Positions 1-8,540 of a stretch of 45,364 nt of DNA are shown one piece after another. Each line of letters opens with the position of its first letter. Within the stretch, counting starts at the first letter, position 1. Under the pieces are notes generated by a model. The model did not search any database, was not told the DNA's origin, and saw only the letters and a program-made list of their open reading frames with translations. Source of the stretch: Chlorogloea sp. CCALA 695 (GTDB taxonomy: Bacteria; Cyanobacteriota; Cyanobacteriia; Cyanobacteriales; Chroococcidiopsidaceae); NCBI RefSeq assembly GCF_003003885.1, contig NZ_PVWN01000035.1, forward strand, positions 1 to 45,364. Reading direction: 5' to 3'. The position numbers were made by a program, and so were the translations under genes.

Positions 1-1
1 G

Positions 2-61
2 CTAGACTTGGTAGTCTTGGCTGGGTTAGTTATGTACGGACTGTTTACCGTGATTCACTAA
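2..61 (+). CDS. Possible C-terminal end of an unidentified gene cut by the window edge
   Basis: From base 2 a frame reads through hydrophobic codons ending LVMYGLFTVIH and stops at TAA 59-61, which would suit the last membrane segment of a truncated protein. A second frame from base 1 stays open to TAG at 76-78 and is less hydrophobic. With so little sequence the two cannot be separated, and no family is recognised. The remaining bases up to the next gene show nothing clear apart from a HIP1 octamer near 235. Confidence 0.25.
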   Translation, partial: LDLVVLAGLVMYGLFTVIH

Positions 62-254
62 CCAACGAATCGCACTCGTAGTCATTATTAAGGCGGCTTC
101 CAACAAGGTTTGATTTTAGTATTCCCATTTAGAAACAACTAATTACTACACTCGTAAATTATTTTTGTGCTGCTTGAAATTTTGTGGATATGCGCCCTAG
201 CAAAGTAAATTTTGGTGCTACCTTACGACTAATGCGATCGCACTTCACTATAAT

Positions 255-830
255 ATGACTGCCCTTATCCTCAACTTAAGTCCCACAATTGAGCTAACCG
301 ACGAGCAGTTTTTCCAACTGTGTCAAAACAATCAAGAGTTGCGAATTGAACGCACAGCACAGGGAGAACTAATTATTATGCCTCCTGCAGGATGGGGAAG
401 CGGAAGCCGGAATGCAAGACTAACCGCCCGTTTAGGTAATTGGACAGACATTAATGGGACAGGAATAGCTTTTGATTCTTCTACAGGATACAAGCTTCTT
501 AATGGTGCAAACCGCTCTCCTGATGCTTCCTGGATTAGCCGAGAGCGCTTAGAAGCGTTAAACCCAGATCCAACGAGATTTATGCCTATGGCTCCCGATT
601 TTGCTGTAGAGTTGCGCTCTGCAACCGATGGATTACGGGCGACACAACGAAAAATGCAAGAATATCTTGATTGTGGTGTGCGTTTATGTTGGCTTATCGA
701 TCCGCAAAATCAGCAAGTAGAAATTTATCGGTTAGGGCAAAATGTAGAGGTGCTAAAGTCGCCCTTAAGCTTATCAGGAGAGGATATATTACCGGGATTT
801 GTGCTGGAGTTGACAGGAATTTTAGATTAG
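255..830 (+). CDS. Uma2 family (DUF820) endonuclease-like protein
   Basis: A 191-residue protein of the Uma2/DUF820 family, greatly expanded in cyanobacteria and carrying a restriction-endonuclease-like (PD-(D/E)xK) fold. Family features visible are the N-terminal LTDEQFFQLC segment, the SPDASW motif near residue 90 supplying the acidic residue, the PDFAVELRS motif near residue 118 supplying the Glu, and the C-terminal WLIDPQNQQVEIYR strand. The biological role of the family is not established; links to mobile elements and toxin-like behaviour have been proposed. A TATAAT hexamer ends directly before the ATG and no Shine-Dalgarno is seen, so either the transcript is nearly leaderless or the hexamer is fortuitous. 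It is convergent with the next gene, with 6 bases between stop codons. Confidence 0.85.
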   Translation: MTALILNLSPTIELTDEQFFQLCQNNQELRIERTAQGELIIMPPAGWGSGSRNARLTARLGNWTDINGTGIAFDSSTGYKLLNGANRSPDASWISRERLEALNPDPTRFMPMAPDFAVELRSATDGLRATQRKMQEYLDCGVRLCWLIDPQNQQVEIYRLGQNVEVLKSPLSLSGEDILPGFVLELTGILD

Positions 831-836
831 TTTTTT

Positions 837-1271
837 CTAAGGCAAATATTTCTGTACTACACTCCAACCCGTTACCGATACCCAAACTAGCCCAGCAAGT
901 AAAGTAATATTTGTGCCAATGTGCAAACTCCATGCCCAAGGCTTGACATGAATCAAAGTCGCACTTGCGCCAGATAGCAACACTAGCGCCACAACTACTA
1001 ACCCCGCTACATAATGGGACGAATGACCTAGAGAGCCAAAATGCCCTAAAGTCCCTACAATTCCAATCGCCAGGAGTAGTAAAACTAAACCAACTAAACT
1101 AGCACCGAGTATGTAGTGCAAAAACTTTAACCAACTAGGTTGAGCTATAGACTTGGTTCTAGTCCTAAACATCCAAACCCCTGTCACCGCTAATAGCAAA
1201 TAAGCCAAAACAGAAAAGCCCATTGCCCAAGCGGCTATTTTCCACAACCAAATAAACGAAGGTAGGTTCAA
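837..1271 (-). CDS. DUF4079-like four-helix membrane protein
   Basis: A 144-residue integral membrane protein with four hydrophobic segments, roughly residues 10-34, 48-75, 85-107 and 113-137. His residues in the loops and helices (LHYILG, LGHFGSLGHSSHYV, LIHVKPW, LHIGTN) resemble small cyanobacterial cytochrome-b561-like or DUF4079 proteins, so haem binding is possible but unproven. The start used is TTG, giving MNLPSFIWLWKIAAW, which resembles family N termini; no good Shine-Dalgarno is visible and a downstream ATG (MGFSVLAYLL) would remove part of the first helix. It appears monocistronic. Confidence 0.7.
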   Translation of the reverse strand: MNLPSFIWLWKIAAWAMGFSVLAYLLLAVTGVWMFRTRTKSIAQPSWLKFLHYILGASLVGLVLLLLAIGIVGTLGHFGSLGHSSHYVAGLVVVALVLLSGASATLIHVKPWAWSLHIGTNITLLAGLVWVSVTGWSVVQKYLP

Positions 1272-1437
1272 CCTTAATAACCCAATTAAAACTTAAGCGT
1301 AATGTACTCTAATAGCTACGTTACCTCACTTTTCAATTTTTTAAATTATCTAAAAGCAGGTTTTAAATTTAACAAACGGGCAGCTAACTCTAGCAACCCG
1401 CAAGTAATGGAATAAAGTTTCTCATTTTAGGTAATTT

Positions 1438-1797
1438 TTAAGAAACGGTAGTTAAATTCTCATGTTTTGCAGTAGCTAAACCTTCATTGGCGGCTTCTGT
1501 AGCTTGCCCATTTAATTGTTGGATAAAAGCGCTGCTGTCTTCTTCGTCCATCGCCAAGCGATCGCACGGAATATTATCTGATAAAATCGAACTTGCCATC
1601 ATGCCTGTATGAATCTCTAATACTGCTTGGGATGGCGCTTCAAATACTAACCGTTGTCCAGGAAAAACTACCCGCTCAAAATACCAATTTCCTGTATTAG
1701 AACTACGAGCTATTTGGATCTTGCTTGTAGCATTCACGTAGCAGCAGACAATCCGATTTGATTCATCTGATGGTATGGGATCGATTATTTGAGCCAT
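1438..1797 (-). CDS. DUF1830 family protein
   Basis: A 119-residue soluble protein matching the cyanobacterial DUF1830 pattern: an opening segment RIVCCYVNATSKIQIARS, a central WYFERVVFPGQRLVFEAP and LEIHTG, and an acidic, poorly conserved tail from about residue 80. No enzyme motif is apparent and the function of the family is unknown. It starts at ATG 1797 and has no close partner on its strand. Confidence 0.75.
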   Translation of the reverse strand: MAQIIDPIPSDESNRIVCCYVNATSKIQIARSSNTGNWYFERVVFPGQRLVFEAPSQAVLEIHTGMMASSILSDNIPCDRLAMDEEDSSAFIQQLNGQATEAANEGLATAKHENLTTVS

Positions 1798-2275
1798 AAC
1801 TGCTAACTAGCTTATACGCCGCTTCTTAAAATTACCTTTTTAAGCTAACACTCGCGATCCCCATCGACTGTAACCTCTACTACCAACTACCTCATATTTG
1901 GTAATCTACTTCTTAAGGTAGAGAGACAGAATATAAATATTATATTAAGCTTCTGCAAATTTATCTATAGGTAATTGACGAATTAAAGTATCGGTGTTAA
2001 GTGGTGAAGAAAAAGTTTGTTTTTTAGCAAATTCTTAGAAAAATTTAAACAAAATTCCCTCTCGCCTGAGTAAAGTAGATGTTATCGTAAAGTTATATGA
2101 ATAAAATTCAGAAAACCTGTAAGTAAGTGATGTTTCATGAGCTTACAGAAGTGAAAGTATAAATTAAATCTGTAAACCAGCAGAGAAACATTTGGCAAAA
2201 AGGCAATCTGTCTGAAAAAGAGTGTGCTGCTGGCTGAAAATGGAAACTAGGACTAGATAGAAGTTAAAAACCACA
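1798..2275. other. Divergent intergenic region with an inverted repeat
   Basis: This 478-base AT-rich region separates the DUF1830 gene from the radical SAM gene. It holds an inverted repeat with 7-base arms CTGTAAG and CTTACAG at 2117-2123 and 2142-2148. A TATAAA at 2158-2163 just after it could be a -10 element for the radical SAM gene. No RNA gene or ORF with support was seen. The leader from there to the ATG at 2276 would be about 100 bases and has no Shine-Dalgarno. Confidence 0.4.
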
Positions 2276-3844
2276 ATGGAAAACCGCATTCTCTACGTTC
2301 GCCTTCCGTGCAATCCTATCTTTCCGATTGGGGTTGTTTATTTAGCCGATGGCGTACATAAGCAATTTCCCGAAGTCCAGCAGCGTATTTTTGACTTGGG
2401 AGTTGTGCCACCACTGGATTTTAATACGGCTCTAGATGAGTGTGTAGATGAGTTTCAGCCAACGTTATTAGTATTTTCGTGGCGAGATATTCAAATCTAC
2501 GCACCAGTGGGAGGACGCGGCGGAAATCCCTTACAAAACGCCTTTGAATTTTATTATGCCAGCAATCCTTTAATTAAATTACGAGGAGCTTTTGGCGGAT
2601 TAAGACTTGCAGCTTCTTACTATACCGAACTGTGGCGCAATCAAGGCTTAATTTCCAGAGGATTAAAACGCGCTCGAAAGTATCATAAAGAAGCTCGTGC
2701 GGTAGTTGGTGGCGGTGCAATTAGCGTATTTTACGAACAGTTGGGTAACAAATTGCCCAAGGGAACAATTGTATCGGTAGGTGAAGGGGAAACGCTGTTA
2801 GAAAAGCTAATTAAAGGGGAAGACTTAAAAAGCGAAAGGTGCTATGTAGTAGGAGAAGACAAACCACGCGATCGCCTAATTCACGAACAACCCACCCCTA
2901 TAGAGAAGACTGCCTGCAATTACGACTATATAGAAAGTATCTGGACAGAATTTCAATACTATTTGCAATCGTCAGACTTTTACATCGGTGTACAAACCAA
3001 GCGTGGCTGTCCTCATAACTGTTGTTACTGCGTTTATACTGTAGTTGAAGGCAAACAAGTACGCATTAACCCCGCCGATGAAGTTGTCGCCGAGATGCGG
3101 CAATTATACGATCGCGGTATTCGCAATTTTTGGTTTACAGACGCGCAATTTATCCCGGCTAGACGTTACATAGATGATGCGGTAGAATTGCTCCAAAAAA
3201 TTGTCGATTCTGGCATGAATGATATTCACTGGGCGGCTTACATTCGCGCCGACAACTTAACCCCCCAGCTATGCGAATTGATGGCTAAAACCGGGATGAA
3301 TTACTTTGAAATCGGTATTACTAGCGGTTCTCAAGAGCTAGTGCGTAAAATGCGGATGGGCTATAATCTACGGACAGTTTTAGAAAACTGCCGCGATCTG
3401 AAAACCGCAGGCTTCAACGATTTAGTATCTGTTAATTACTCTTTTAACGTTATTGATGAGCGTCCCGAAACCATCCGCCAAACAATAGCTTATCACCGAG
3501 AATTAGAAAAAATCTTTGGTGCGGATAAAGTAGAGCCAGCAATATTCTTTATTGGACTTCAACCCCATACTCATTTAGAAGACTACGCCCTTAAAAAAGG
3601 TGTACTTGAGCCAGGGTACGATCCTATGAGCTTAATGCCTTGGACAGCCAAAAAACTCTTGTGGAATCCCGAACCATTAGGATCGTTCTTTGGTGAAGTT
3701 TGCTTGCAAGCATGGAGGCAAAACCCGAATGACTTCGGACGCGAAGTTATGAATATACTAGAAGCTAAACTAGGCAAATCCGAGCTAGAAGAAGCTCTCA
3801 GCGCTCCGATAGCTAATGATAAACAGCTAGTTACAGCATCATAA
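2276..3844 (+). CDS. B12-binding-type radical SAM protein
   Basis: A 522-residue radical SAM enzyme of unknown substrate. The N-terminal 200 residues look like the cobalamin-binding-like fold that precedes many radical SAM domains (start NRILYVRLPCNPIFPIGVVYLADG; later VVGGGAISVFYEQLG and VSVGEGETLLEKLIKGE). The 4Fe-4S binding motif CxxxCxxC is present as CPHNCCYC near residue 244, followed by a typical barrel (WFTDAQFIP, YIRADNLTPQLCELMAKTG, EIGITSGSQELVRKMRMGY). The usual DxHxxG cobalamin ligand is not evident, so B12 binding is uncertain. It lies 39 bases upstream of the DICT-HD gene on the same strand, so co-transcription is plausible. Confidence 0.85.
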   Translation: MENRILYVRLPCNPIFPIGVVYLADGVHKQFPEVQQRIFDLGVVPPLDFNTALDECVDEFQPTLLVFSWRDIQIYAPVGGRGGNPLQNAFEFYYASNPLIKLRGAFGGLRLAASYYTELWRNQGLISRGLKRARKYHKEARAVVGGGAISVFYEQLGNKLPKGTIVSVGEGETLLEKLIKGEDLKSERCYVVGEDKPRDRLIHEQPTPIEKTACNYDYIESIWTEFQYYLQSSDFYIGVQTKRGCPHNCCYCVYTVVEGKQVRINPADEVVAEMRQLYDRGIRNFWFTDAQFIPARRYIDDAVELLQKIVDSGMNDIHWAAYIRADNLTPQLCELMAKTGMNYFEIGITSGSQELVRKMRMGYNLRTVLENCRDLKTAGFNDLVSVNYSFNVIDERPETIRQTIAYHRELEKIFGADKVEPAIFFIGLQPHTHLEDYALKKGVLEPGYDPMSLMPWTAKKLLWNPEPLGSFFGEVCLQAWRQNPNDFGREVMNILEAKLGKSELEEALSAPIANDKQLVTAS

Positions 3845-3883
3845 ATTTTTTGTTCTCGGCGGTTCGTTTAATAAATTCCCAAT

Positions 3884-5236
3884 ATGTTACAAGGTTCAAT
3901 TTTACAAAAGTTAGCAGTAGCCCACGCTGAAAAAAGACCCCTGAATTTTGGGGTCTACTACAAAAACACTCTAGTTGCTTTGTGTCACGCTTTAGAAGAT
4001 TGTATTTTAAGCTGTAGTGAGCCTCCCTTAGTAATTACAGCTTTTCAACGGGGCAAATGGTATCTCCAAGAAGCAGATAGATACAACGAATTAGCTCAAA
4101 AATCCCGGCAAGTAGCAATAATGGCGGCTCCCGACGCGGGATTTACTGAACATCCTACAAGCCAGTTAGCAAATGTAGATGTATTAGGAATAGACCCCAG
4201 TGACCCTGTAGCGCAAGAATGGCACTTAATGATTTTGGGTTCTAGCTATACAGCAATGGTACTGTGTCAAGAATTATCTGAGGCAGACTACGGTACAGCC
4301 GGAAAACCAGCTACAGATTTAGAACGAAAATTCTATGGTTTTTGGACATTTGAGCCTGTATTGGTGCAAGAAACGGTGGAAATTGCGATCGCGCATATGC
4401 AAACTTACAACCCCGAACTCGCTCAAAAACTAACTAACCAAGTAAAAGAAATAGTCGCCGCCGCGCCAAATACAGAACAAGAGGACTTAGGCTCGATTGT
4501 TTCCTGCGTCGTTGATTATTTACAGACCAGTGAAGCTGATAGTACAGGGAAGCACCAACAAGCTCTAGATAACAACTTAGTTTCTAACGAACTTCAGGCA
4601 TTTTTACGTTTAGCGCAACTAATAGATAATGCCGATACCAATAACCAAATGACCACCGCCGAAGTAGCTGCTTTAGCTGAGACTGTCGGGCAAATGATGG
4701 ATTTACCAGCTTGGCAGCTAAAACGCTTGCGTCTTGCAGGATTGCTGCATAGGGTCGCACCTTGTACAGTGAGCGTTGAGTATGGAGAAGCGCCTAGTTG
4801 CCCTTTAATGCCCGCCGCGCAGATATTGCGGACAATGCCCCGGATGAGTGCGATCGCTCGTATTATCACCCATCAAAACGAATTGTGGAACGGTACAGGA
4901 CAACCAGGCGGCTACGCAGGTGAGGAAATTCCTTTAGAATCAAGGATTTTAGGCTTAGTTACCGCTTTTCAAAAGCGCGTCACCGACTTACAAGCAGCGC
5001 ACCATAGCGGCGATTCGGTACTAATGCAGGTATTAGCAGAGTTTAGAGCCAAGCAAGGAGAACATTGGGAGCCAAAGCTTGTAGATACTTTAGAACTGTT
5101 AGTGATGGGACTGCAACAAGGTTTAAATTTACCCGTCGTTTTACCAAAAATCAGCGCTGGGATGTGGTTAATTGATGCTCAAGGTACGGATGTGCCAAAT
5201 TTCAATGATAAGAGAGTAAAAAGCAGTGGATATTGA
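3884..5236 (+). CDS. DICT sensory domain protein with degenerate HD-GYP-like domain
   Basis: A 450-residue putative signalling protein. Residues 1-210 resemble the DICT sensory domain found with diguanylate cyclases and two-component proteins ([64 protein letters not shown]). The C-terminal half resembles an HD-GYP phosphodiesterase but is degenerate: the HD dyad is replaced (LLHRVAP near residue 288) and GYP reads GQP in WNGTGQPGG near residue 335. It therefore probably binds or scaffolds rather than hydrolyses a cyclic dinucleotide; that is inference. The same window encodes an intact HD-GYP regulator at 37029. The stop overlaps the start of the pentapeptide gene by 11 bases. Confidence 0.8.
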   Translation: MLQGSILQKLAVAHAEKRPLNFGVYYKNTLVALCHALEDCILSCSEPPLVITAFQRGKWYLQEADRYNELAQKSRQVAIMAAPDAGFTEHPTSQLANVDVLGIDPSDPVAQEWHLMILGSSYTAMVLCQELSEADYGTAGKPATDLERKFYGFWTFEPVLVQETVEIAIAHMQTYNPELAQKLTNQVKEIVAAAPNTEQEDLGSIVSCVVDYLQTSEADSTGKHQQALDNNLVSNELQAFLRLAQLIDNADTNNQMTTAEVAALAETVGQMMDLPAWQLKRLRLAGLLHRVAPCTVSVEYGEAPSCPLMPAAQILRTMPRMSAIARIITHQNELWNGTGQPGGYAGEEIPLESRILGLVTAFQKRVTDLQAAHHSGDSVLMQVLAEFRAKQGEHWEPKLVDTLELLVMGLQQGLNLPVVLPKISAGMWLIDAQGTDVPNFNDKRVKSSGY

Positions 5237-5852
5237 AGCCATCCGTAAAGGAAAAGTTGTACATTTACCAGGGGCTAATTTAGAGGACGAAGATTTCTCT
5301 AATTTGGACCTAACAGGGATAAACTTCGCTGGGGCAAATTTAGTTGGGGTCAATTTTTCTGGTTCAAAACTAGAAAGAGCGCGTTTAGACGGAGCAAATT
5401 TACTGGGAAGTCAGTTTTTAGGAGCCGACTTGAGGGCAAATTTGTTAGGCGCAAATTTGATGCAAGCAGATTTGAGTGGTGCAGATTTGCGCGGTAGCAA
5501 CTTAAGAGGTGCAAATTTGATGGGAGCGAAATTATCGCAAGCATCGTTTGCGGGAGCTTTTTTAAGTGGTGCAAACTTAATGAGTGTCAACTTGCAAGGT
5601 GTAGACTTTCGGGGCGCAGATTTGCGCGGAGTCAACCTTAGTGGGGCAAACTTACATGGAGCAAATCTCAGTGGGGCAGATTTGCAAGGGGCGTTACTCC
5701 AAGAAGCCAATTTAGAAGAAGCTGATTTACGCAATGCTAATTTATCCGGGGCAAATTTAACCGGAGCAAATTTGTTGTGTGCGGAGTTGGAAGGAACTAA
5801 TTTAGCTGGAGTCAATTTTACAGGCGCTTGTTTAGTGGGGACGGTAGCTTAA
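5226..5852 (+). CDS. Pentapeptide repeat protein
   Basis: A 208-residue protein made almost entirely of A(N/D)LXX pentapeptides from about residue 17 to the end, predicting a right-handed quadrilateral beta helix. No signal peptide or extra domain is seen. It starts at GTG within the final codons of the DICT-HD gene (11-base overlap), suggesting translational coupling and a shared complex or pathway. Pentapeptide proteins are abundant in cyanobacteria and mostly of unknown role; DNA-mimicry of gyrase substrate (Qnr/MfpA type) is known for some but nothing here shows it. The repetitive coding sequence creates long antisense ORFs that are artefacts. Confidence 0.9.
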   Translation: MDIEAIRKGKVVHLPGANLEDEDFSNLDLTGINFAGANLVGVNFSGSKLERARLDGANLLGSQFLGADLRANLLGANLMQADLSGADLRGSNLRGANLMGAKLSQASFAGAFLSGANLMSVNLQGVDFRGADLRGVNLSGANLHGANLSGADLQGALLQEANLEEADLRNANLSGANLTGANLLCAELEGTNLAGVNFTGACLVGTVA

Positions 5853-5925
5853 TTCGCGAATGCCGAGACAAAGCCTCGTTCGGCGAGCTTCGCAATATCA
5901 AAGGATATATAGGCGAAGTTCTTAC
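5853..5925. repeat. GC-richer palindromic intergenic element
   Basis: Just after the pentapeptide gene there is a short cluster of palindromes: TTCGCGAA at 5853-5860, then complementary CGAG/CTCG and GCCGA/TCGGC pairs, then GCGA/TCGC. It resembles the small palindromic interspersed elements common in cyanobacterial intergenic DNA and may act as a transcription end. There is no U-tract, so terminator function is uncertain. Confidence 0.35.
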
Positions 5926-5933
5926 ATACATGA

Positions 5934-5970
5934 TATATATGAGAAGTAGGTAAATTGTACAATTTGTACC
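5934..5970 (+). promoter_or_regulatory. Candidate promoter and operator of the Phd-YhaV module
   Basis: A TATATAT run at 5934-5940 could be the -10 element. It is followed by a perfect 14-base palindrome AAATTGTACAATTT at 5952-5965, and TTGTAC occurs twice, at 5955 and 5964. Phd-type antitoxins autoregulate by binding such palindromes near their own start site, so this is the natural operator candidate for the gene starting at 6032. No clear -35 element is visible. Confidence 0.45.
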
Positions 5971-6031
5971 TTCTGAAGGAAACTTTATCCCGCAACCGTT
6001 GCGCCCTATTCAAAGCATAAAAAGTAATCAT

Positions 6032-6367
6032 ATGATTAGAACTAATCTTAGTGAAGCTCGTGATAATCTGTCAGATTTAGTTAACCGTGTAGGTTATGGT
6101 CAAGAGCGAGTAATGCTTGAGCGACATGGAAAGCCAGTAGCAGTAATAGTTAGTCTTGAAGATATTAATCGCCTAGAAGCTTTTGAAGATGCTAGTGGCT
6201 CTGCGTTGCTTAAACTTAAGCAAGAAAAAGATGAACTTATGCTCTCGCTGTTTCTAGATTTGCTAATGGATAAGGCTTTACAAAATTCTGAGGAATTGGA
6301 AAGTTACACAGAAGCTATGGCATCTGAAGATGATGAATTGATGGCAGGAGTGGTGCTTGATTCGTAA
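6032..6367 (+). CDS. Phd/YefM family antitoxin
   Basis: A 111-residue antitoxin. The N-terminal half is the Phd/YefM DNA-binding fold (MIRTNLSEARDNLSDLVNR, then RVMLERHGKPVAVIVSLEDI); the acidic C-terminal half (residues 60-111) is the expected toxin-wrapping tail. ATG 6032 was chosen because it gives the standard Phd N terminus; an upstream TTG at 5999 adds 11 residues without family support. The stop codon lies 11 bases inside the toxin gene, as usual for coupled toxin-antitoxin operons. Phd-type antitoxins more often pair with RelE/Doc/YoeB toxins than with YhaV. Confidence 0.85.
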   Translation: MIRTNLSEARDNLSDLVNRVGYGQERVMLERHGKPVAVIVSLEDINRLEAFEDASGSALLKLKQEKDELMLSLFLDLLMDKALQNSEELESYTEAMASEDDELMAGVVLDS

Positions 6368-6800
6368 TGAGTGGCAGATTTACTTCATTAAACGGCTATT
6401 TGGCAAACAACGCCGTGATTTACAAGCAGAAGTTCGCCACTTGAAACAGACTTTGCCTTCTGAAGACTACTTGAGTCACAGCCAGGTAAAACTTTACACA
6501 GCGATTATGGTTTCCATCAAAGAAAGAATTCCTGAAGACCCTTTCGCTGAATATTTTGCTTTATCTGGTCCACTCAAGAAGTACGGGCGAGTCAAAAAAA
6601 TGGGATTGCCTAAGCGCTACCGCCTTTTCTTTCGTGCTTTGCAAACTCCAAATCACAAAGCAATCTTCATTCTCTGGCTAGGCTACCCCCGTAAAGCTGG
6701 AGATAAAAACGATTGCTATAGAGCATTTACCAAAATGGTTGAGCGAGGCGACTATCCAGAGTCCCTTGACGAGTTGCTACTGTTGAGCGACGAAGATTAA
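6357..6800 (+). CDS. YhaV family toxin (predicted ribonuclease)
   Basis: A 147-residue protein matching the YhaV toxin family, ribosome-dependent RNases of the RelE superfamily that inhibit translation. Recognisable segments are the N-terminal WQIYFIKRLFGKQ, the central DPFAEYFALSGPLKKYGRVKK, MGLPKRYRLFFRA, and the C-terminal IFILWLGYPRKAGDKNDCY with VERGDYPESL. The only in-frame start after the preceding stop is TTG 6357, and it gives the standard family N terminus. It overlaps the antitoxin by 11 bases. In E. coli YhaV is neutralised by PrlF, not by a Phd protein, so this is a mixed pairing. Confidence 0.85.
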   Translation: MIRNEWQIYFIKRLFGKQRRDLQAEVRHLKQTLPSEDYLSHSQVKLYTAIMVSIKERIPEDPFAEYFALSGPLKKYGRVKKMGLPKRYRLFFRALQTPNHKAIFILWLGYPRKAGDKNDCYRAFTKMVERGDYPESLDELLLLSDED

Positions 6801-6833
6801 CTGAAGCAGATGTATCATTGATGGTGAGATGCG

Positions 6834-7637
6834 CTACTTCCTAATTATCCCAGCCATAATACTTAAAAAGCCTATCCCTACTAATCCAGCTAAGGGATTT
6901 TGATTAACTCCTGTAACCCAGTCGGGGACTTGCCCAGAATACTTAATCAATTGACCGACGTTGATAATATAGTAGCCCCAAATTAAACCGCCATGAATGC
7001 CAATCGATAAGCCTAAGCGGTTTTGACAACGGCGTTTTGCCAAAACTAGCATTAATCCCAATAACAATAAACCGGGAAATTGCGGCGCTGTGCGTATCAT
7101 TTCTGATAGGGGTTTAATAAAATGCAAGCAGGCAAATATTGAAGCATTTACCCAAATTGCCGCTTTTGCGTAATCGCGCTGTAATTCATCGAGCAGCCAA
7201 CCGCGAAATAATAATTCTTCTGCAAAACCAGTTGCGATCGCAACTAACAATCCTTCTAAAACTATTTTTACTTGTATCCCTTGCTGCCAATGCAACCAAC
7301 CTAACAATCCTTCTAAACTAAACAAGCTCAAAACTGTTATTAAGCCAATTCCCAACCCTACTAATAACTCTTTACCATTAGCCCTGCTGCCTACTAACCC
7401 GTAATAACGCAATAGTTGAGGTTGACGATAAACGTACTTTCCCCACAGTTTCAGCAGTAAAATAAACTCAGCATACAATAACACAATTGTCAAGATACTA
7501 GCCAAATTGCGATCGCCTACATAAGCGTAGATAGGTAAAGCAAAGGGCAACCATAACAGCAGTAACCCTAGTACAAATATACCCAACCTTAGCGGGGCTG
7601 GGTAAGAGGCGATCGCAACAATGTTAATTTGCTTCAA
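6834..7637 (-). CDS. CPBP family intramembrane glutamic endopeptidase
   Basis: A 267-residue polytopic membrane protein of the CPBP/Abi (CAAX protease) family. The catalytic motif EExxxR is present as EELLFRGWLLDEL near residue 141, followed by the second motif with His in IFACLHFIKP and the third in IGIHGGLIWGYY. About seven or eight hydrophobic segments cover the protein. Family members cleave within membranes or process peptides; substrates in cyanobacteria are unknown. Its start lies 2 bases after the clpS stop, so the two are very probably one transcript, which associates it with proteolysis. Confidence 0.88.
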   Translation of the reverse strand: MKQINIVAIASYPAPLRLGIFVLGLLLLWLPFALPIYAYVGDRNLASILTIVLLYAEFILLLKLWGKYVYRQPQLLRYYGLVGSRANGKELLVGLGIGLITVLSLFSLEGLLGWLHWQQGIQVKIVLEGLLVAIATGFAEELLFRGWLLDELQRDYAKAAIWVNASIFACLHFIKPLSEMIRTAPQFPGLLLLGLMLVLAKRRCQNRLGLSIGIHGGLIWGYYIINVGQLIKYSGQVPDWVTGVNQNPLAGLVGIGFLSIMAGIIRK

Positions 7638-7639
7638 CC

Positions 7640-7921
7640 TTACTCGTCTGGCTCAATGGTGCTTTGTAAACCGTGATTATTCATAGTTTCACAGTAAAAC
7701 TCCGCGTGTTCTTGAGCGCAAGTAATAACCAAAGCAATGCCATTACTATGAGCTTCCATCATAATACTGACTGCTTGAGGCTGAGTAATGCTGCTTACAG
7801 TCTCCATTAAGACTTTTACTACGAATTCCATGCTATTAAAGTCGTCGTTATGCAATAAAACGCGATACCGAGGCGCTATTTTACGGACAGTTGAAGGCTT
7901 TAGTATGGTTTCAACAGACAC
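7640..7921 (-). CDS. clpS: ClpS, ATP-dependent Clp protease adaptor
   Basis: A 93-residue N-recognin that binds N-degron substrates and delivers them to a ClpC-ClpP protease in the cytoplasm. The core is typical: YRVLLHNDDFNSMEFVVKVL carries the Asn-Asp-Asp that holds the substrate alpha-amino group, and later EAHSNGIALVITCAQEHAEFY supplies the ClpA/C contact His and pocket residues. Length is normal for the family. Cyanobacteria often have two ClpS paralogues; which one this is cannot be told here. It is the first gene of a pair with the CPBP protease. Confidence 0.93.
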   Translation of the reverse strand: MSVETILKPSTVRKIAPRYRVLLHNDDFNSMEFVVKVLMETVSSITQPQAVSIMMEAHSNGIALVITCAQEHAEFYCETMNNHGLQSTIEPDE

Positions 7922-7948
7922 AGGTTTCTACTCTTTTGTTACTTAATT

Positions 7949-7964
7949 ACAACTAAATAGTTGT
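7949..7964. promoter_or_regulatory. Palindrome upstream of clpS
   Basis: A perfect inverted repeat with 7-base arms, ACAACTA and TAGTTGT, spaced by two A, centred about 35 bases upstream of the clpS start. Its position suits an operator, but no regulator is identified. Confidence 0.3.
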
Positions 7965-8099
7965 CAAGCTGTAGCTCAACACTCATTAACTTATTTTATA
8001 GCGTATCTATAGCAATGGGCGATCGCACCGTAAATAAAGGCAGAAAAATCTAGAATAAAGCAAGTGACCCAAGCCTGTCACTACGAGGAAGAATTAAAG

Positions 8100-8483
8100 A
8101 TGAACTCTAAAACTAATTTTCAACCGTTACAAATTGTTTGTTTAGAACATCTTACTGCTTGTTTATATGCCGAAGTTATCCAAGTTGTAGAATCGCGTCA
8201 AGTTTGCTGGGTGCGTCCTTTACTTCTAATACAACATTCCACCGGGGATCAATCCGTTATAGACTTGCGCTCAACAATCGACTTGCTTTGGTCTTTAGCT
8301 TCTTTTCGCCCTGCCTTAGACACAGAAATTTTACCCTTTTTAGCTAATATATTTACCTCAGCACCGCCGCTACAGTCAAGCGCTCATGCCCGCCAACAGC
8401 TAAACTCTTTTGTACAACAGCTTTGGCAATCACAAAAAAACGAATCTCAACACAATAAACTATCTTCCGTTGACCAGTCCTAA
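8100..8483 (+). CDS. Small conserved-looking cyanobacterial protein, function unknown
   Basis: A 127-residue protein without recognised domain. It contains a beta-rich N-terminal half (LQIVCLEHLTACLYAEVIQV, CWVRPLLLI) followed by an aspartate and leucine stretch (IDLRSTIDLLWSLASFRPALD) and a helical tail. I believe it is the type of short hypothetical protein widely shared by cyanobacteria, but I assign no function. ATG 8100 is chosen over an upstream GTG at 8064 because GAGGAA at 8085-8090 is correctly spaced as a Shine-Dalgarno for it. It is followed directly by a repeat-rich intergenic segment and a convergent gene. Confidence 0.7.
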   Translation: MNSKTNFQPLQIVCLEHLTACLYAEVIQVVESRQVCWVRPLLLIQHSTGDQSVIDLRSTIDLLWSLASFRPALDTEILPFLANIFTSAPPLQSSAHARQQLNSFVQQLWQSQKNESQHNKLSSVDQS

Positions 8484-8540
8484 AAAAAACTCCAAATATT
8501 CCCCCCCTTTTTGACCAATCTCAAAAAGAATTTTCAGATA

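Noticed and set aside
249-254. TATAAT directly before the Uma2 ATG as a promoter
   Set aside because: Transcription would start inside the coding region; without a -35 element it is more likely chance in AT-rich DNA.
5411-5815. 134-codon open frame antisense to the pentapeptide gene
   Set aside because: It is produced by the repetitive A(N/D)LXX codons; its product is a low-complexity KFAP/KSAP repeat with no family or start signal.
5849-6031. 60-codon minus-strand frame between the pentapeptide and Phd genes
   Set aside because: It spans a palindromic element and the antitoxin promoter region and shows no domain or ribosome binding site.
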